Shown here one piece after another: positions 7,351 to 13,063 of a DNA stretch of 13,063 bases. The translations under genes and the position numbers were made by a program. The notes below the pieces were generated by a model. It did not search any database, was not told the DNA's origin, and saw only the letters and a list, made by a program, of their open reading frames with translations. Position 1 is the stretch's first letter, and the number at the start of each line of letters is the position of its first letter. Source of the stretch: an uncultured Ruminococcus sp. (GTDB lineage: Bacteria > Bacillota > Clostridia > Oscillospirales > Ruminococcaceae); contig CAMWJT010000019.1 of NCBI GenBank assembly GCA_947174625.1, forward strand, positions 1 to 13,063. Reading direction: 5' to 3'.

Positions 7351-9228
7351 TTATCTTTCGCTGTCGCCGAGTCTCTTCTTGGTGATGAGTGTCACACCTG
7401 CACCAGCAACCAGCACACCGCCGACTACATAGAACAGCGTTGTACCGATACCACCGGTAGACGGGAGAGAGATGCCTTTCTTGTTCTGGATGTCACCAAC
7501 TTCTGTTTTCGTAGGTTTACCCTCCTCATCTTTATTCACTTCATCCATAACAGCAACACTATAGTCCTCTTTTTCACTGATTATAGGCTTCATTGTATCA
7601 CTATTACTGGTCTTATCATAATCACCATTGGTGTTCCTTGTATTGGCAGTCAGCGTAGCAGTGATAGACTTGTCGTTATCATATTCTGCTGCTCCAGCTT
7701 TTCCGTTCTCTTTTTCAGATTCCTGAATGGTATACTCACCATCATCAAGACCCTTGATTCTGATGACAAGCTTATCGCCATTATCTGACTGCTCACCTGT
7801 TGTGCTGTCGATAAGAACAAGCGGAATGTCCTTTATAGCACCTTCATCAGTAGAAGCGCATACAACATAGTCATATGCTTCTCCTTCCGCAGAAGTATAC
7901 GGCTTAACGTAAATTGTCACATCCTTGTCTTCCTTGTCTTTGGTGGTGACAGTGAATCTCAGATCTGTATAAGTTCCGTCCTTGATTTCTTGCTGTGTAA
8001 GGTCAGACTGACCATTCCAGAAGGATTTCTGGAATTTCATATCATAAGTGAAAACAATTACCTTATCTTTAGGAGTCTCGCCAGTAGGGGAAGTTTCACC
8101 GCCACTTGACTGGTTCGGATTGTTGGAATAAGTAAGTGATACCTTGTTTTCCTGTCCTGCCGTGCCAGCCTTTGCTGTCGCATTCAGAACAGCACTATAG
8201 TCAACCTTTACAACATCAGGATTTTCAGCATCAGTGCTTTTTGTCGGAATGTATGCCTTGAGATCAGCGATCTTGACTGTCAGCTTATTATCTGCAGTAC
8301 CAGTCACTGTAATTGTTCCTGTTCCTGTACCTGTTTCGCAGGAATAAGTAGTACTCTCACTGTTCTTGGTAAATGTATATGTAATTCCTCCAACTGTGAC
8401 CTTCACCTCTGCCGGCAAGTCAAACTGGGAATCAAGACTATCATTGAACTGATAGAAGTATTTGTCATACTTAGCATAGTCATCCGGCAGTGTGCCGTAA
8501 AGTCTGAACGGAACAGCATCACCAATGTTCCAGTCAGCCACATCGTTGTATGTATTGTCTGTCTCCCCGGGTGCATTAGGCGTAAGAGTAGCTGTATTGG
8601 CTTCGTTATTTTCCTGAACTTTCTTCACAGCTTGCGGAAGACCGACTTTCGCTTTACCTGTTCCAATCTGAGTTGCAGCATTATCTATAATCGTCAGCAT
8701 GCCAAGTGAAGAAGCTTTCCAATTCTCACCTTCACTACCCGTTGCTTCACAAACGACTACATAATAGCCATCAGAAGGGCTCACAAAAGTGTACTTGTCT
8801 TCCGTTTCACTGTAATTCCCAGTTATGCCCGTTGCATTGCCCAACTGAGTAGCAGCCACTTTAGCAAACTTTTCAGCCACAGTAGAATCTGTTTTATAGT
8901 TTTTATCAAGAGCAATCGCAACTTTTGCAGCATCTGTTTTATCTGCTTCACTGGTTACACCTGCTGCTTCAGCAAGTGCAATTTTTTTTGCATCAGTATC
9001 TACAGCAGTACCCCATGCAGTAACGGAAAAATTGCCATCCGTATCTTTCGATCCTACAAAAATCTGGACAGCTTTCACATTGGTGATGGATGCACCATCA
9101 GGTAACGCCGGACTTGTAAGTGTAAGTGAAACATCCGCCGCAAAAGAACTCATGGACATTGGAACAGCCAAAGAGGCTGTCATGATGGCGGCTGCTGCAA
9201 TCGCAGCAAGTTTTCTTGCCTTTCTCAT
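7351..9228 (-). CDS. LPXTG-anchored fimbrial backbone pilin with isopeptide domains
   Basis: A secreted pilus shaft subunit (625 aa). A signal peptide occupies residues 1 to about 30 (MRKARK, hydrophobic core, SFA-AD cleavage region). A domain of about 35-195 follows. The middle (about 200-370) fits the fimbrial isopeptide D2 type: VKKVQ near 201-205, NIGDAVPFRLYGTLPDDY (234-251) and the terminal NKVSLTYSNNP (361-371), where a Lys-Asn isopeptide bond would be expected. The C-terminal domain (about 388-565) resembles a CnaB/SpaA fold with GLDDGEYTIQESE, whose Glu503 fits the E-box. The anchor is LPSTG (588-592), then a hydrophobic helix and a KKR-containing tail. I see no classical YPK pilin motif; Lys202 or Lys203 is a candidate polymerisation site. 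AGGAG lies 9 nt upstream of the ATG. The gene sits directly upstream of its likely sortase and has its own promoter. Confidence 0.9.
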   Translation of the reverse strand: MRKARKLAAIAAAAIMTASLAVPMSMSSFAADVSLTLTSPALPDGASITNVKAVQIFVGSKDTDGNFSVTAWGTAVDTDAKKIALAEAAGVTSEADKTDAAKVAIALDKNYKTDSTVAEKFAKVAATQLGNATGITGNYSETEDKYTFVSPSDGYYVVVCEATGSEGENWKASSLGMLTIIDNAATQIGTGKAKVGLPQAVKKVQENNEANTATLTPNAPGETDNTYNDVADWNIGDAVPFRLYGTLPDDYAKYDKYFYQFNDSLDSQFDLPAEVKVTVGGITYTFTKNSESTTYSCETGTGTGTITVTGTADNKLTVKIADLKAYIPTKSTDAENPDVVKVDYSAVLNATAKAGTAGQENKVSLTYSNNPNQSSGGETSPTGETPKDKVIVFTYDMKFQKSFWNGQSDLTQQEIKDGTYTDLRFTVTTKDKEDKDVTIYVKPYTSAEGEAYDYVVCASTDEGAIKDIPLVLIDSTTGEQSDNGDKLVIRIKGLDDGEYTIQESEKENGKAGAAEYDNDKSITATLTANTRNTNGDYDKTSNSDTMKPIISEKEDYSVAVMDEVNKDEEGKPTKTEVGDIQNKKGISLPSTGGIGTTLFYVVGGVLVAGAGVTLITKKRLGDSER

Positions 9229-9266
9229 AAGAAATTTCTCCTTTTTTATCAGAATATTGACTGACT

Positions 9267-9314
9267 TTGCCGGCGCAGCCTGCCGAGCTTCGGCTCTGCC
9301 GGACCCTCCGGCAA
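9267..9314 (-). promoter_or_regulatory. GC-rich structured leader (5' UTR) of the pilin mRNA
   Basis: A 48-nt GC-rich island in AT-rich surroundings. An outer inverted repeat TTGCCGG/CCGGCAA (9267-9273 and 9308-9314) encloses a GCCGA/TCGGC hairpin (9282-9294). A second hairpin, GCCGGA/TCCGGC (9298-9312), overlaps the right outer arm, so the two pairings are mutually exclusive. It lies between the promoter and the pilin ribosome site. No T-run follows on the minus strand, so it is not a normal terminator. It may be an mRNA stabiliser, a switchable element or a small palindromic repeat unit. Confidence 0.6.
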
Positions 9315-9337
9315 GAACTTTAGGCTATCTTGCTTAC

Positions 9338-9366
9338 AGTATAGCACAAAAAGAAAGATTTGTCAA
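9338..9366 (-). promoter_or_regulatory. Strong promoter of the pilin gene
   Basis: On the minus strand: -35 TTGACA (9361-9366, full consensus), a 17-nt spacer, and -10 TATACT (9338-9343) with TG in the extended -10 position. Transcription should begin near 9331, giving a leader of about 100 nt that contains the GC-rich hairpins. It lets pilin and sortase be made independently of the signal peptidase gene upstream. Confidence 0.9.
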
Positions 9367-9387
9367 GAGGTTTTTTGAATTTTTATT

Positions 9388-9407
9388 GTTTCTTACACAT
9401 GTGAAAC
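9388..9407. repeat. Inverted repeat upstream of the pilin promoter
   Basis: GTTTC and GAAAC arms flank a central CACATGTG-containing core, about 21 bp upstream of the -35 box and 37 bp past the signal peptidase stop. It could be a regulator-binding site or a weak hairpin after the signal peptidase gene. No T-run follows on the minus strand. Confidence 0.3.
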
Positions 9408-9443
9408 GATTTTTTAGTAGTTTTGCACAAAAGCCGGGATCAA

Positions 9444-10025
9444 CTATCCAACCAGCCCCAGACGCTCAAACGGAAACAGCCGCAGAATGACCTTGCCAAT
9501 CACAAATTCATCCGAAATGCTCCCCACACTGGAAGAACGGCTGTCCACCGAAACCGCCCTGTTATCACCCATCACAAAAATGCAGTTGTCGGGAACCTGA
9601 TACGGTAGATTAATATCACAAATGCCAAAGTCTTTCTCCATAAGATACGGCTCGTCAATGGGCTCATTATTCACATACACAGTGCCATCCTCTGTCACAT
9701 CAACCCAGTCCCCGGCAGTGCCGATTACACGCTTGAGCAGAATCTTGTTATTTAAGTAAAACGCCACAATGTCCCCGGTCTCAAAATTAGAACGCTTACT
9801 ACAAATGATAAGCTCATCATTCTGCATGGTCGGCATCATGCTTGTTCCGGTGACACGAAGCACCGGCAGAGCCAGCAGAGAAATCAGCACGGCAACCGCC
9901 GCCACGACAATCAGCGACGAAATGGTACTGGTAAACATGCGGAAATACTCTTTTTCGTATTTCACTCGTCGGAGTTCCGCAGAAATCTGCTCGGAGCTAG
10001 GAAGATCCCTTTTATTCTGTTCCAT
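9444..10025 (-). CDS. Signal peptidase I
   Basis: A membrane-bound serine protease (193 aa) that removes signal peptides at the outer face of the membrane. One N-terminal helix spans about residues 34-56. The catalytic Ser62 lies in the box GTSMMPTM, the general base Lys98 in ILLKRVIGTAGD, and the C-terminal box MGDNRAVSVDSR is at 152-163. The start ATG 10025 has an excellent ribosome site, GGAGGTGAT, with a 9-nt spacer from GGAGG. The start overlaps the end of the upstream coiled-coil gene by 14 nt, so the two are translationally linked. Signal peptidases in pilus loci are often dedicated to pilin maturation or pilus assembly; here that role is inferred from position beside the pilin and sortase genes. 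Confidence 0.93.
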   Translation of the reverse strand: MEQNKRDLPSSEQISAELRRVKYEKEYFRMFTSTISSLIVVAAVAVLISLLALPVLRVTGTSMMPTMQNDELIICSKRSNFETGDIVAFYLNNKILLKRVIGTAGDWVDVTEDGTVYVNNEPIDEPYLMEKDFGICDINLPYQVPDNCIFVMGDNRAVSVDSRSSSVGSISDEFVIGKVILRLFPFERLGLVG

Positions 10026-10296
10026 CCGGAATCACCTCCACAGAATCAGAATCAGAGACGGATTTTAATTCAGAATCCGGCGCACTGGAAACGGCACGTT
10101 TTACAATCTGCGCAATCTGTTGCAGACTTTCTTCTGAAAGGATGGTTTTTGCATGCATAGCAGATTTTGTCAGATCATCAACCTTCTGTTTCAGCGCATC
10201 ATTTTCTGCACGGAGATCCTCATTTTCTTTCTGGAGATAATAAAGCATTTCGAGCAGTTCCACACGTTTTAATTTTCGGAATTCCTTGTCAGTCAT
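10012..10296 (-). CDS. Small coiled-coil protein of the pilus locus
   Basis: A cytoplasmic-looking protein of 94 aa with no signal peptide or membrane segment. Residues about 3-45 are strongly charged with heptad-like leucines (KLKRVELLEML, then LQKENEDLRAENDALKQKVDDL), predicting a parallel coiled coil. The C-terminal half contains a short helix (about 53-70) and an acidic Ser/Asp-rich tail. The function is unknown. Its stop overlaps the signal peptidase start by 14 nt, so it belongs to that operon. The ribosome site is weak (AGGGGTG about 11 nt from the ATG). I recall similar small leucine-zipper-like proteins beside clostridial pilin and signal peptidase genes, but this was not checked. 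Confidence 0.75.
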   Translation of the reverse strand: MTDKEFRKLKRVELLEMLYYLQKENEDLRAENDALKQKVDDLTKSAMHAKTILSEESLQQIAQIVKRAVSSAPDSELKSVSDSDSVEVIPDGTE

Positions 10297-10330
10297 AATA
10301 GATAAAACACCCCTGGATCAATTTTTTCTT

Positions 10331-10368
10331 AAAAAACAGAAAAAGATCAGTTCAGAAAACTGATCTTT
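10331..10368 (-). terminator. Intrinsic terminator of the tRNA operon
   Basis: A perfect 11-bp stem (AAAGATCAGTT with AACTGATCTTT, 10342-10352 and 10358-10368) with a 5-nt loop, followed on the minus strand by TTCTGTTTTTT. It lies about 25 nt after tRNA-Ser. A smaller CCAAG/CTTGG hairpin sits between the two (about 10377-10390). No clear promoter is seen between this terminator and the coiled-coil gene at 10296. Confidence 0.92.
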
Positions 10369-10392
10369 CCCCTGTGCCAAGATAACTTGGTA

Positions 10393-10484
10393 TGGCGGAC
10401 AGAGAGGGATTCGAACCCTCGAAGCGCTACTAACGCTTACACGATTTCCAGTCGTGCGCCTTAGACCAGCTCAGCCATCTGTCC
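10393..10484 (-). tRNA. tRNA-Ser (anticodon GGA)
   Basis: A type II tRNA with acceptor stem GGACAGA/TCTGTCC, discriminator G and an encoded CCA end. The anticodon arm is CACGA-CTGGAAA-TCGTG with anticodon GGA at 10447-10449. It has a long variable arm of Ser type and a T arm with GGTTCGAATCC. It reads UCC and UCU codons. It is the second gene of the tRNA operon. Confidence 0.96.
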
Positions 10485-10521
10485 AACAAATGAAAATATA
10501 AATTTTTTTTAAAAATCTGAA

Positions 10522-10605
10522 TGCGAGTGACGGGACTTGAACCCACACGTCGTTTCCAACACTAGCACCTCAAGCTAGCCTGTCTGCCAGTTCCAGCACA
10601 CTCGC
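10522..10605 (-). tRNA. tRNA-Leu (anticodon GAG)
   Basis: A type II tRNA with acceptor stem GCGAGTG/CACTCGC and discriminator A73. The anticodon arm is CTAGC-TTGAGGT-GCTAG with anticodon GAG at 10569-10571, and a variable arm is present. It reads CUC and CUU codons. The CCA end is not encoded (TTC follows A73), so it must be added by the CCA-adding enzyme, unlike the neighbouring tRNA-Ser. Confidence 0.95.
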
Positions 10606-10651
10606 ATCAGGATTTTCAATTGCAACCCGGATTTTTCCGGACTGCTTTATT

Positions 10652-10680
10652 ATTATATCATATTCAAAAACATTTGTCAA
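10652..10680 (-). promoter_or_regulatory. Consensus promoter of the tRNA operon
   Basis: On the minus strand: TTGACA (10675-10680), a 17-nt spacer and TATAAT (10652-10657) with TG in the extended position. Both hexamers match consensus exactly, as expected for a highly expressed stable-RNA operon. Transcription would start near 10645. A small CCGGA/TCCGG hairpin (10627-10640) lies in the leader before tRNA-Leu. Confidence 0.95.
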
Positions 10681-10741
10681 GCATTTTACGGGATAAAAAA
10701 CAATCAATTTTTTTGTTGAAATTTGTATAATTTCGCTAATT

Positions 10742-11488
10742 TTACCAAGTAATCCGGCTCTGTGTACTGGGTCTGCTCCCGGATCTTGATCCATCCATAG
10801 ACACATCCACCCCGGAAGTTCTCTCTGTCGGCTGAATAATCACAGATGCCGGACTATGCGCATCCCATTCAAACATGTAAGATTCCCCGGAACTTTGTCC
10901 GATCAGATTCCGCCAGGACAGATCTGTTTTCAGATCCGGGTCAGCGCCGATCCAACAGACAACTGCATCCGGATCAGCTTCTAATGTCGAATTGCTGTTC
11001 ATATTGCTGATGACAATCGGATTGCCATCCACCAGAACTGCGACATAGGCTTCCGGCCCTTTTCCAGTGAGGGTAGATGTTGCAATACCTTTCTGAGAGA
11101 TGACACCCTGCGCCATGAATCTGACGTTATAATCACAATCTTTGGTAAATGCAAGAATATTCTCGCTTTCAACGGATAATCTCTCGCCCATTCCGAGCTG
11201 ACAAACAACCACATGCTGCTGATTGTTTGCATAATAAGTAACGCTGTCGCCGGAGAATTCGACTTTCATTAACGGGAGATTCTCCCCTGTGACACGTCTG
11301 GCAAGCTGTCCAAAAATCGCCTGTGCCGCATTATTCTGAGGACCTAAAATAACTTTATTGAATTTAAAATTTTTACCGCCGTTGCATTCACCGGCAATAA
11401 AAGCACCGGCTTTGACAAAAATATAATCATGATTACCCCGGCAGGTGACTTTCAGACTGACTTCATTCAACGTTTCAAACTGGATCAT
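10742..11488 (-). CDS. AIM24-family protein, TerD-associated
   Basis: A soluble protein of 248 aa with no signal peptide. Residues 1 to about 215 form a beta-rich AIM24-type domain: AGAFIAGECNGG near the start, the central ENILAFTKDCDYNVRF, then LTGKGPEAYVAV and the terminal LEADPDAVVCWIGADPDLK with LIGQSSGESYMFEW. The last 30 or so residues are Ser/Thr/Arg-rich and probably disordered. Bacterial AIM24-like proteins often occur next to TerD proteins in stress or tellurite-resistance-type clusters; their biochemical role is not settled. It starts 43 nt after the terD stop with GGAG about 10 nt before the ATG, so the two are probably co-transcribed. No clear terminator follows before the tRNA promoter. 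Confidence 0.85.
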   Translation of the reverse strand: MIQFETLNEVSLKVTCRGNHDYIFVKAGAFIAGECNGGKNFKFNKVILGPQNNAAQAIFGQLARRVTGENLPLMKVEFSGDSVTYYANNQQHVVVCQLGMGERLSVESENILAFTKDCDYNVRFMAQGVISQKGIATSTLTGKGPEAYVAVLVDGNPIVISNMNSNSTLEADPDAVVCWIGADPDLKTDLSWRNLIGQSSGESYMFEWDAHSPASVIIQPTERTSGVDVSMDGSRSGSRPSTQSRITW

Positions 11489-11531
11489 AATTTATACACT
11501 CCGTTCTGGATATTTTAATTAATTCATTTAT

Positions 11532-12494
11532 TTACTCAAGATTCACGCCATACATACCACAGAAAGCCGGGAGATCCCTGCCAACGCCCGAACCGACGGC
11601 ATTAAATTTCCAGGTGTCTTTGTAGCGATACAATTCTCCGATTACCATTGCCGTGACCTGCGGTGAACAGTCTGTCAGATCAAACCGGGCAATTTCCTGT
11701 TGATTCCGGTTCAGGATTCTGCCATAGACATTGCGTGTCATGCTGAAATTCAAGCGTCTCTGCATGGCTTCATAGATTGTCACGGCAAAAACAATTTTAT
11801 GGACTTCCGGACGGATCCGGGCAATTTCCACATCAATCAAAGCTTTATCCATGCTGTTCTGATTGATCTGATAGCACACAGTCCCGTCCGGATCTTTAGG
11901 CTGTCCGTAGAAGATAAACCAGTCATCATTCAGGACTTTTTCATCTTGTCCGAGCATGAACGAAGAAGCGTCCAGTTCACAGGCAGGATTGAGAACGTCC
12001 CAGCCAAGCGCAATCCGGATGAACGGCTCAGAAACAGGGATTTTCTGTCCTTTCCGGAGATACATACCAGAACTGGAAATCGGATCAAAATTCCGGGAAT
12101 TCTGAGAATACTGAGAACTTTGTGAGTATTGAGGATTCTGCGAATACTGAGGATTCTGTGAATACTGAGAATTTTGTGAATACTGAGGATTTTGCGAATA
12201 CTGAGAATTCTGCGAATACTGAGAATTTTGTAAATACTGAGAATTTTGCGAATACTGAGAATTCTGCGTATGCTGAGGATTCTGCGAATACTGGGGACTT
12301 TGTGTATACTGGGGATTGTGCGTGTACTGGGTACTCTGCGAATGCCGGACATTCTGCTGTGATGTAAATACTGGCGCAAAATCCTGATTTGTCGCATGTT
12401 TCAGATCAATGGCAGATTTAATCCGTCCAGACTGTTGTGCAAGTGCCTGACAATCCAATGCACCGGTTGTCTTCATAGGAACATTAAAATTCAT
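11532..12494 (-). CDS. TerD-family protein with repeat-rich N-terminal extension
   Basis: A 320-aa protein of the TerD stress/tellurite family. The TerD domain fills residues about 143-320: LRKGQKIPV, IRIALGWDV, CELDASSFMLG, VHKIVFAVTIYEA, ARFDLTDCSPQVTAMVIGELYR and WKFNAVGSG. It is preceded by a unique segment (1-55) and 13 hexapeptide repeats (56-133). The loop that in classical TerD holds GDNxTGxGDGDDE reads INQNSMDKALIDVEI (210-224), so most acidic calcium ligands of that loop are absent. ATG 12494 is the first start after an in-frame TGA and has no adjacent ribosome site; the only good one lies 51 nt upstream (see the regulatory entry). ATG at codon 7 is an alternative, also without a site. 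The AIM24 gene follows. Family assignment is firm; the cellular role is unknown. Confidence 0.9.
   Translation of the reverse strand: MNFNVPMKTTGALDCQALAQQSGRIKSAIDLKHATNQDFAPVFTSQQNVRHSQSTQYTHNPQYTQSPQYSQNPQHTQNSQYSQNSQYLQNSQYSQNSQYSQNPQYSQNSQYSQNPQYSQNPQYSQSSQYSQNSRNFDPISSSGMYLRKGQKIPVSEPFIRIALGWDVLNPACELDASSFMLGQDEKVLNDDWFIFYGQPKDPDGTVCYQINQNSMDKALIDVEIARIRPEVHKIVFAVTIYEAMQRRLNFSMTRNVYGRILNRNQQEIARFDLTDCSPQVTAMVIGELYRYKDTWKFNAVGSGVGRDLPAFCGMYGVNLE
12096..12329 (-). repeat. 13-copy 18-bp in-frame repeat in the TerD-family gene
   Basis: Thirteen tandem units of 18 bp encode hexapeptides of type QYSQNP or QYSQNS, with variants QYTHNP, QYTQSP, QHTQNS, QYLQNS and QYSQSS at the edges and within. 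The array is Gln/Asn/Tyr/Ser-rich without charged residues, like prion-like low-complexity segments. Units are also very similar in DNA, which suggests recent expansion by slippage. Copy changes keep the reading frame. Confidence 0.95.
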
Positions 12495-12553
12495 CTGATT
12501 ACGGCAAAATTTCTCAACTTCTCAGATCAGGAAAAAATGCCGTTGCCTCCTTT
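12494..12553 (-). promoter_or_regulatory. Possible hairpin-bridged ribosome binding site of the terD-like gene
   Basis: AGGAGG (12546-12551, within AAAGGAGG) lies 51 nt upstream of ATG 12494, too far for direct use. ACGGCA (12538-12543) right after it pairs perfectly with TGCCGT (12501-12506), and the stem continues after a 3x3 internal loop with TTTC/GAAA. With this hairpin folded, only 2 + 6 unpaired nt separate the site from the ATG, a normal spacing. Confidence 0.45.
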
Positions 12554-12594
12554 CGTTCTTTCATTGTTTGTATGATTTGCTGTTTCTTTTGAAT

Positions 12595-13059
12595 TCAATC
12601 CCACCAAAAATACCATACAGGATTATGAATCAAATTTTTTGCTAAATTAGCAACAATGCCAAACCCCTGGTCTACAATATCATAATCAAATACAGATTGC
12701 AATTTTGCTATTTTTAAGGCTTCTTCAATTGTTTCAGGCGGATCATTTATAAATAATTCCCATGTATCATGTGTCACACAAGCCGGAACAGCTCCATAAT
12801 TTTCAAACCAATATTTAAAAATAACAGCTTGTTCTTCTGGTGCAGGACAATCATTAAATCCGCCCATCGGAATCCACAACGGCAGTTCCCACGGATTTTT
12901 TACAGGTATCTTTGCAATCATTACTTCCGGCAATACTTTTTCTGTAAGTACATCAAGAAATCCGATTATTTTTGCCGGCTTTTCTATGATTTCAAATGGT
13001 TCTATATCTGAAGGACAAATATTCAAAAATTCTTCTGCATCATTCAAATATTCAGTCAT
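12595..13059 (-). CDS. DUF4253 domain-containing protein
   Basis: A 154-aa soluble protein matching the DUF4253 pattern: ELPLWIPMGGFNDCPAPEE (58-76), then KYWFENYGAVPACVTHDTWE (82-101), an acidic/helical region (107-123) and an aromatic C-terminus (WYFWWD). The function of the family is not established. The ATG at 13059 is 4 nt from the window edge, so its ribosome site is not visible and an upstream start cannot be excluded. It ends about 100 nt before the terD-like gene with no terminator between them, so read-through into terD is possible. Its relation to the Ter proteins is only positional. Confidence 0.8.
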   Translation of the reverse strand: MTEYLNDAEEFLNICPSDIEPFEIIEKPAKIIGFLDVLTEKVLPEVMIAKIPVKNPWELPLWIPMGGFNDCPAPEEQAVIFKYWFENYGAVPACVTHDTWELFINDPPETIEEALKIAKLQSVFDYDIVDQGFGIVANLAKNLIHNPVWYFWWD

Positions 13060-13063
13060 GTTA

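Noticed and set aside
7153..7788. 211-codon plus-strand frame opposite pilin and sortase
   Set aside because: Antisense to the pilin C-terminus, the intercistronic hairpin and the sortase start, with no plausible domain.
9267..9314. GC-rich hairpins as an intrinsic terminator
   Set aside because: No T-run follows on either strand, and the block lies inside the leader of a strongly promoted gene.
10393..10605. tRNA genes as an integration site for a mobile island carrying the pilus genes
   Set aside because: No integrase and no direct repeat of a tRNA 3' end are visible in the window.
10700..10741. Terminator after the AIM24 gene
   Set aside because: A weak GAAATT/AATTTC stem is followed by A residues, not T, on the coding strand.
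12096..12329. Regular short repeats as a possible CRISPR array
   Set aside because: The 18-bp units are directly adjacent with no spacers and stay in frame inside a coding gene.
12554..12594. Promoter between the DUF4253 and terD-like genes
   Set aside because: Only a weak TTGAAT with a poor CATACA at 18 nt spacing; not convincing enough to list.

Overview
The window looks like a chromosomal segment from a low-to-moderate-GC Gram-positive member of the Clostridia, probably a Ruminococcus-like Oscillospiraceae. The clues are AGGAGG-type ribosome sites, near-consensus TTGACA/TATAAT promoters, a sortase-dependent LPXTG pilus and a SEDS/class B PBP pair. The genus is inferred from general resemblance; no search was run. 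All protein genes and both tRNAs are on the minus strand, so transcription runs from high to low coordinates.

Region 1 (13059 to about 10742) is a stress-type cluster. It holds a DUF4253 protein, a TerD-family protein with a 13-copy hexapeptide repeat (QYSQNP/S type) in its N-terminal linker, and an AIM24-family protein. The terD start has no local Shine-Dalgarno. A perfect AGGAGG lies 51 nt upstream, and a hairpin could bring it within about 8 nt of the ATG.

Region 2 (10680 to 10331) is a tRNA operon: consensus promoter, tRNA-Leu(GAG), tRNA-Ser(GGA), then a strong intrinsic terminator.

Region 3 (10296 to 6341) is a compact pilus locus: a small coiled-coil protein, an overlapping signal peptidase I, one LPXTG backbone pilin with its own strong promoter and a GC-rich folded leader, then a class C sortase after an intercistronic hairpin, closed by an intrinsic terminator. 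The signal peptidase may process the pilin or sortase-related precursors, and the sortase would polymerise the pilin. No tip or minor pilin is present. The sortase lid carries APF where the family usually has DPF/DPW.

Region 4 (6273 to 1, running off the left edge) is a three-gene envelope operon with an extended -10 promoter. It encodes a very divergent, oversized SEDS (FtsW/RodA-type) polymerase of about 889 aa, a class B penicillin-binding protein with all three active-site motifs, and a two-TM membrane protein with a CxxC pair that is cut by the window edge. The SEDS protein carries a roughly 250-residue extracytoplasmic insertion before its conserved Asp, and the PBP carries about 150 extra residues before its catalytic Ser. 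This operon is the best candidate here for an under-described system: a specialised peptidoglycan synthase with matched extracellular insertions and a dedicated accessory protein.
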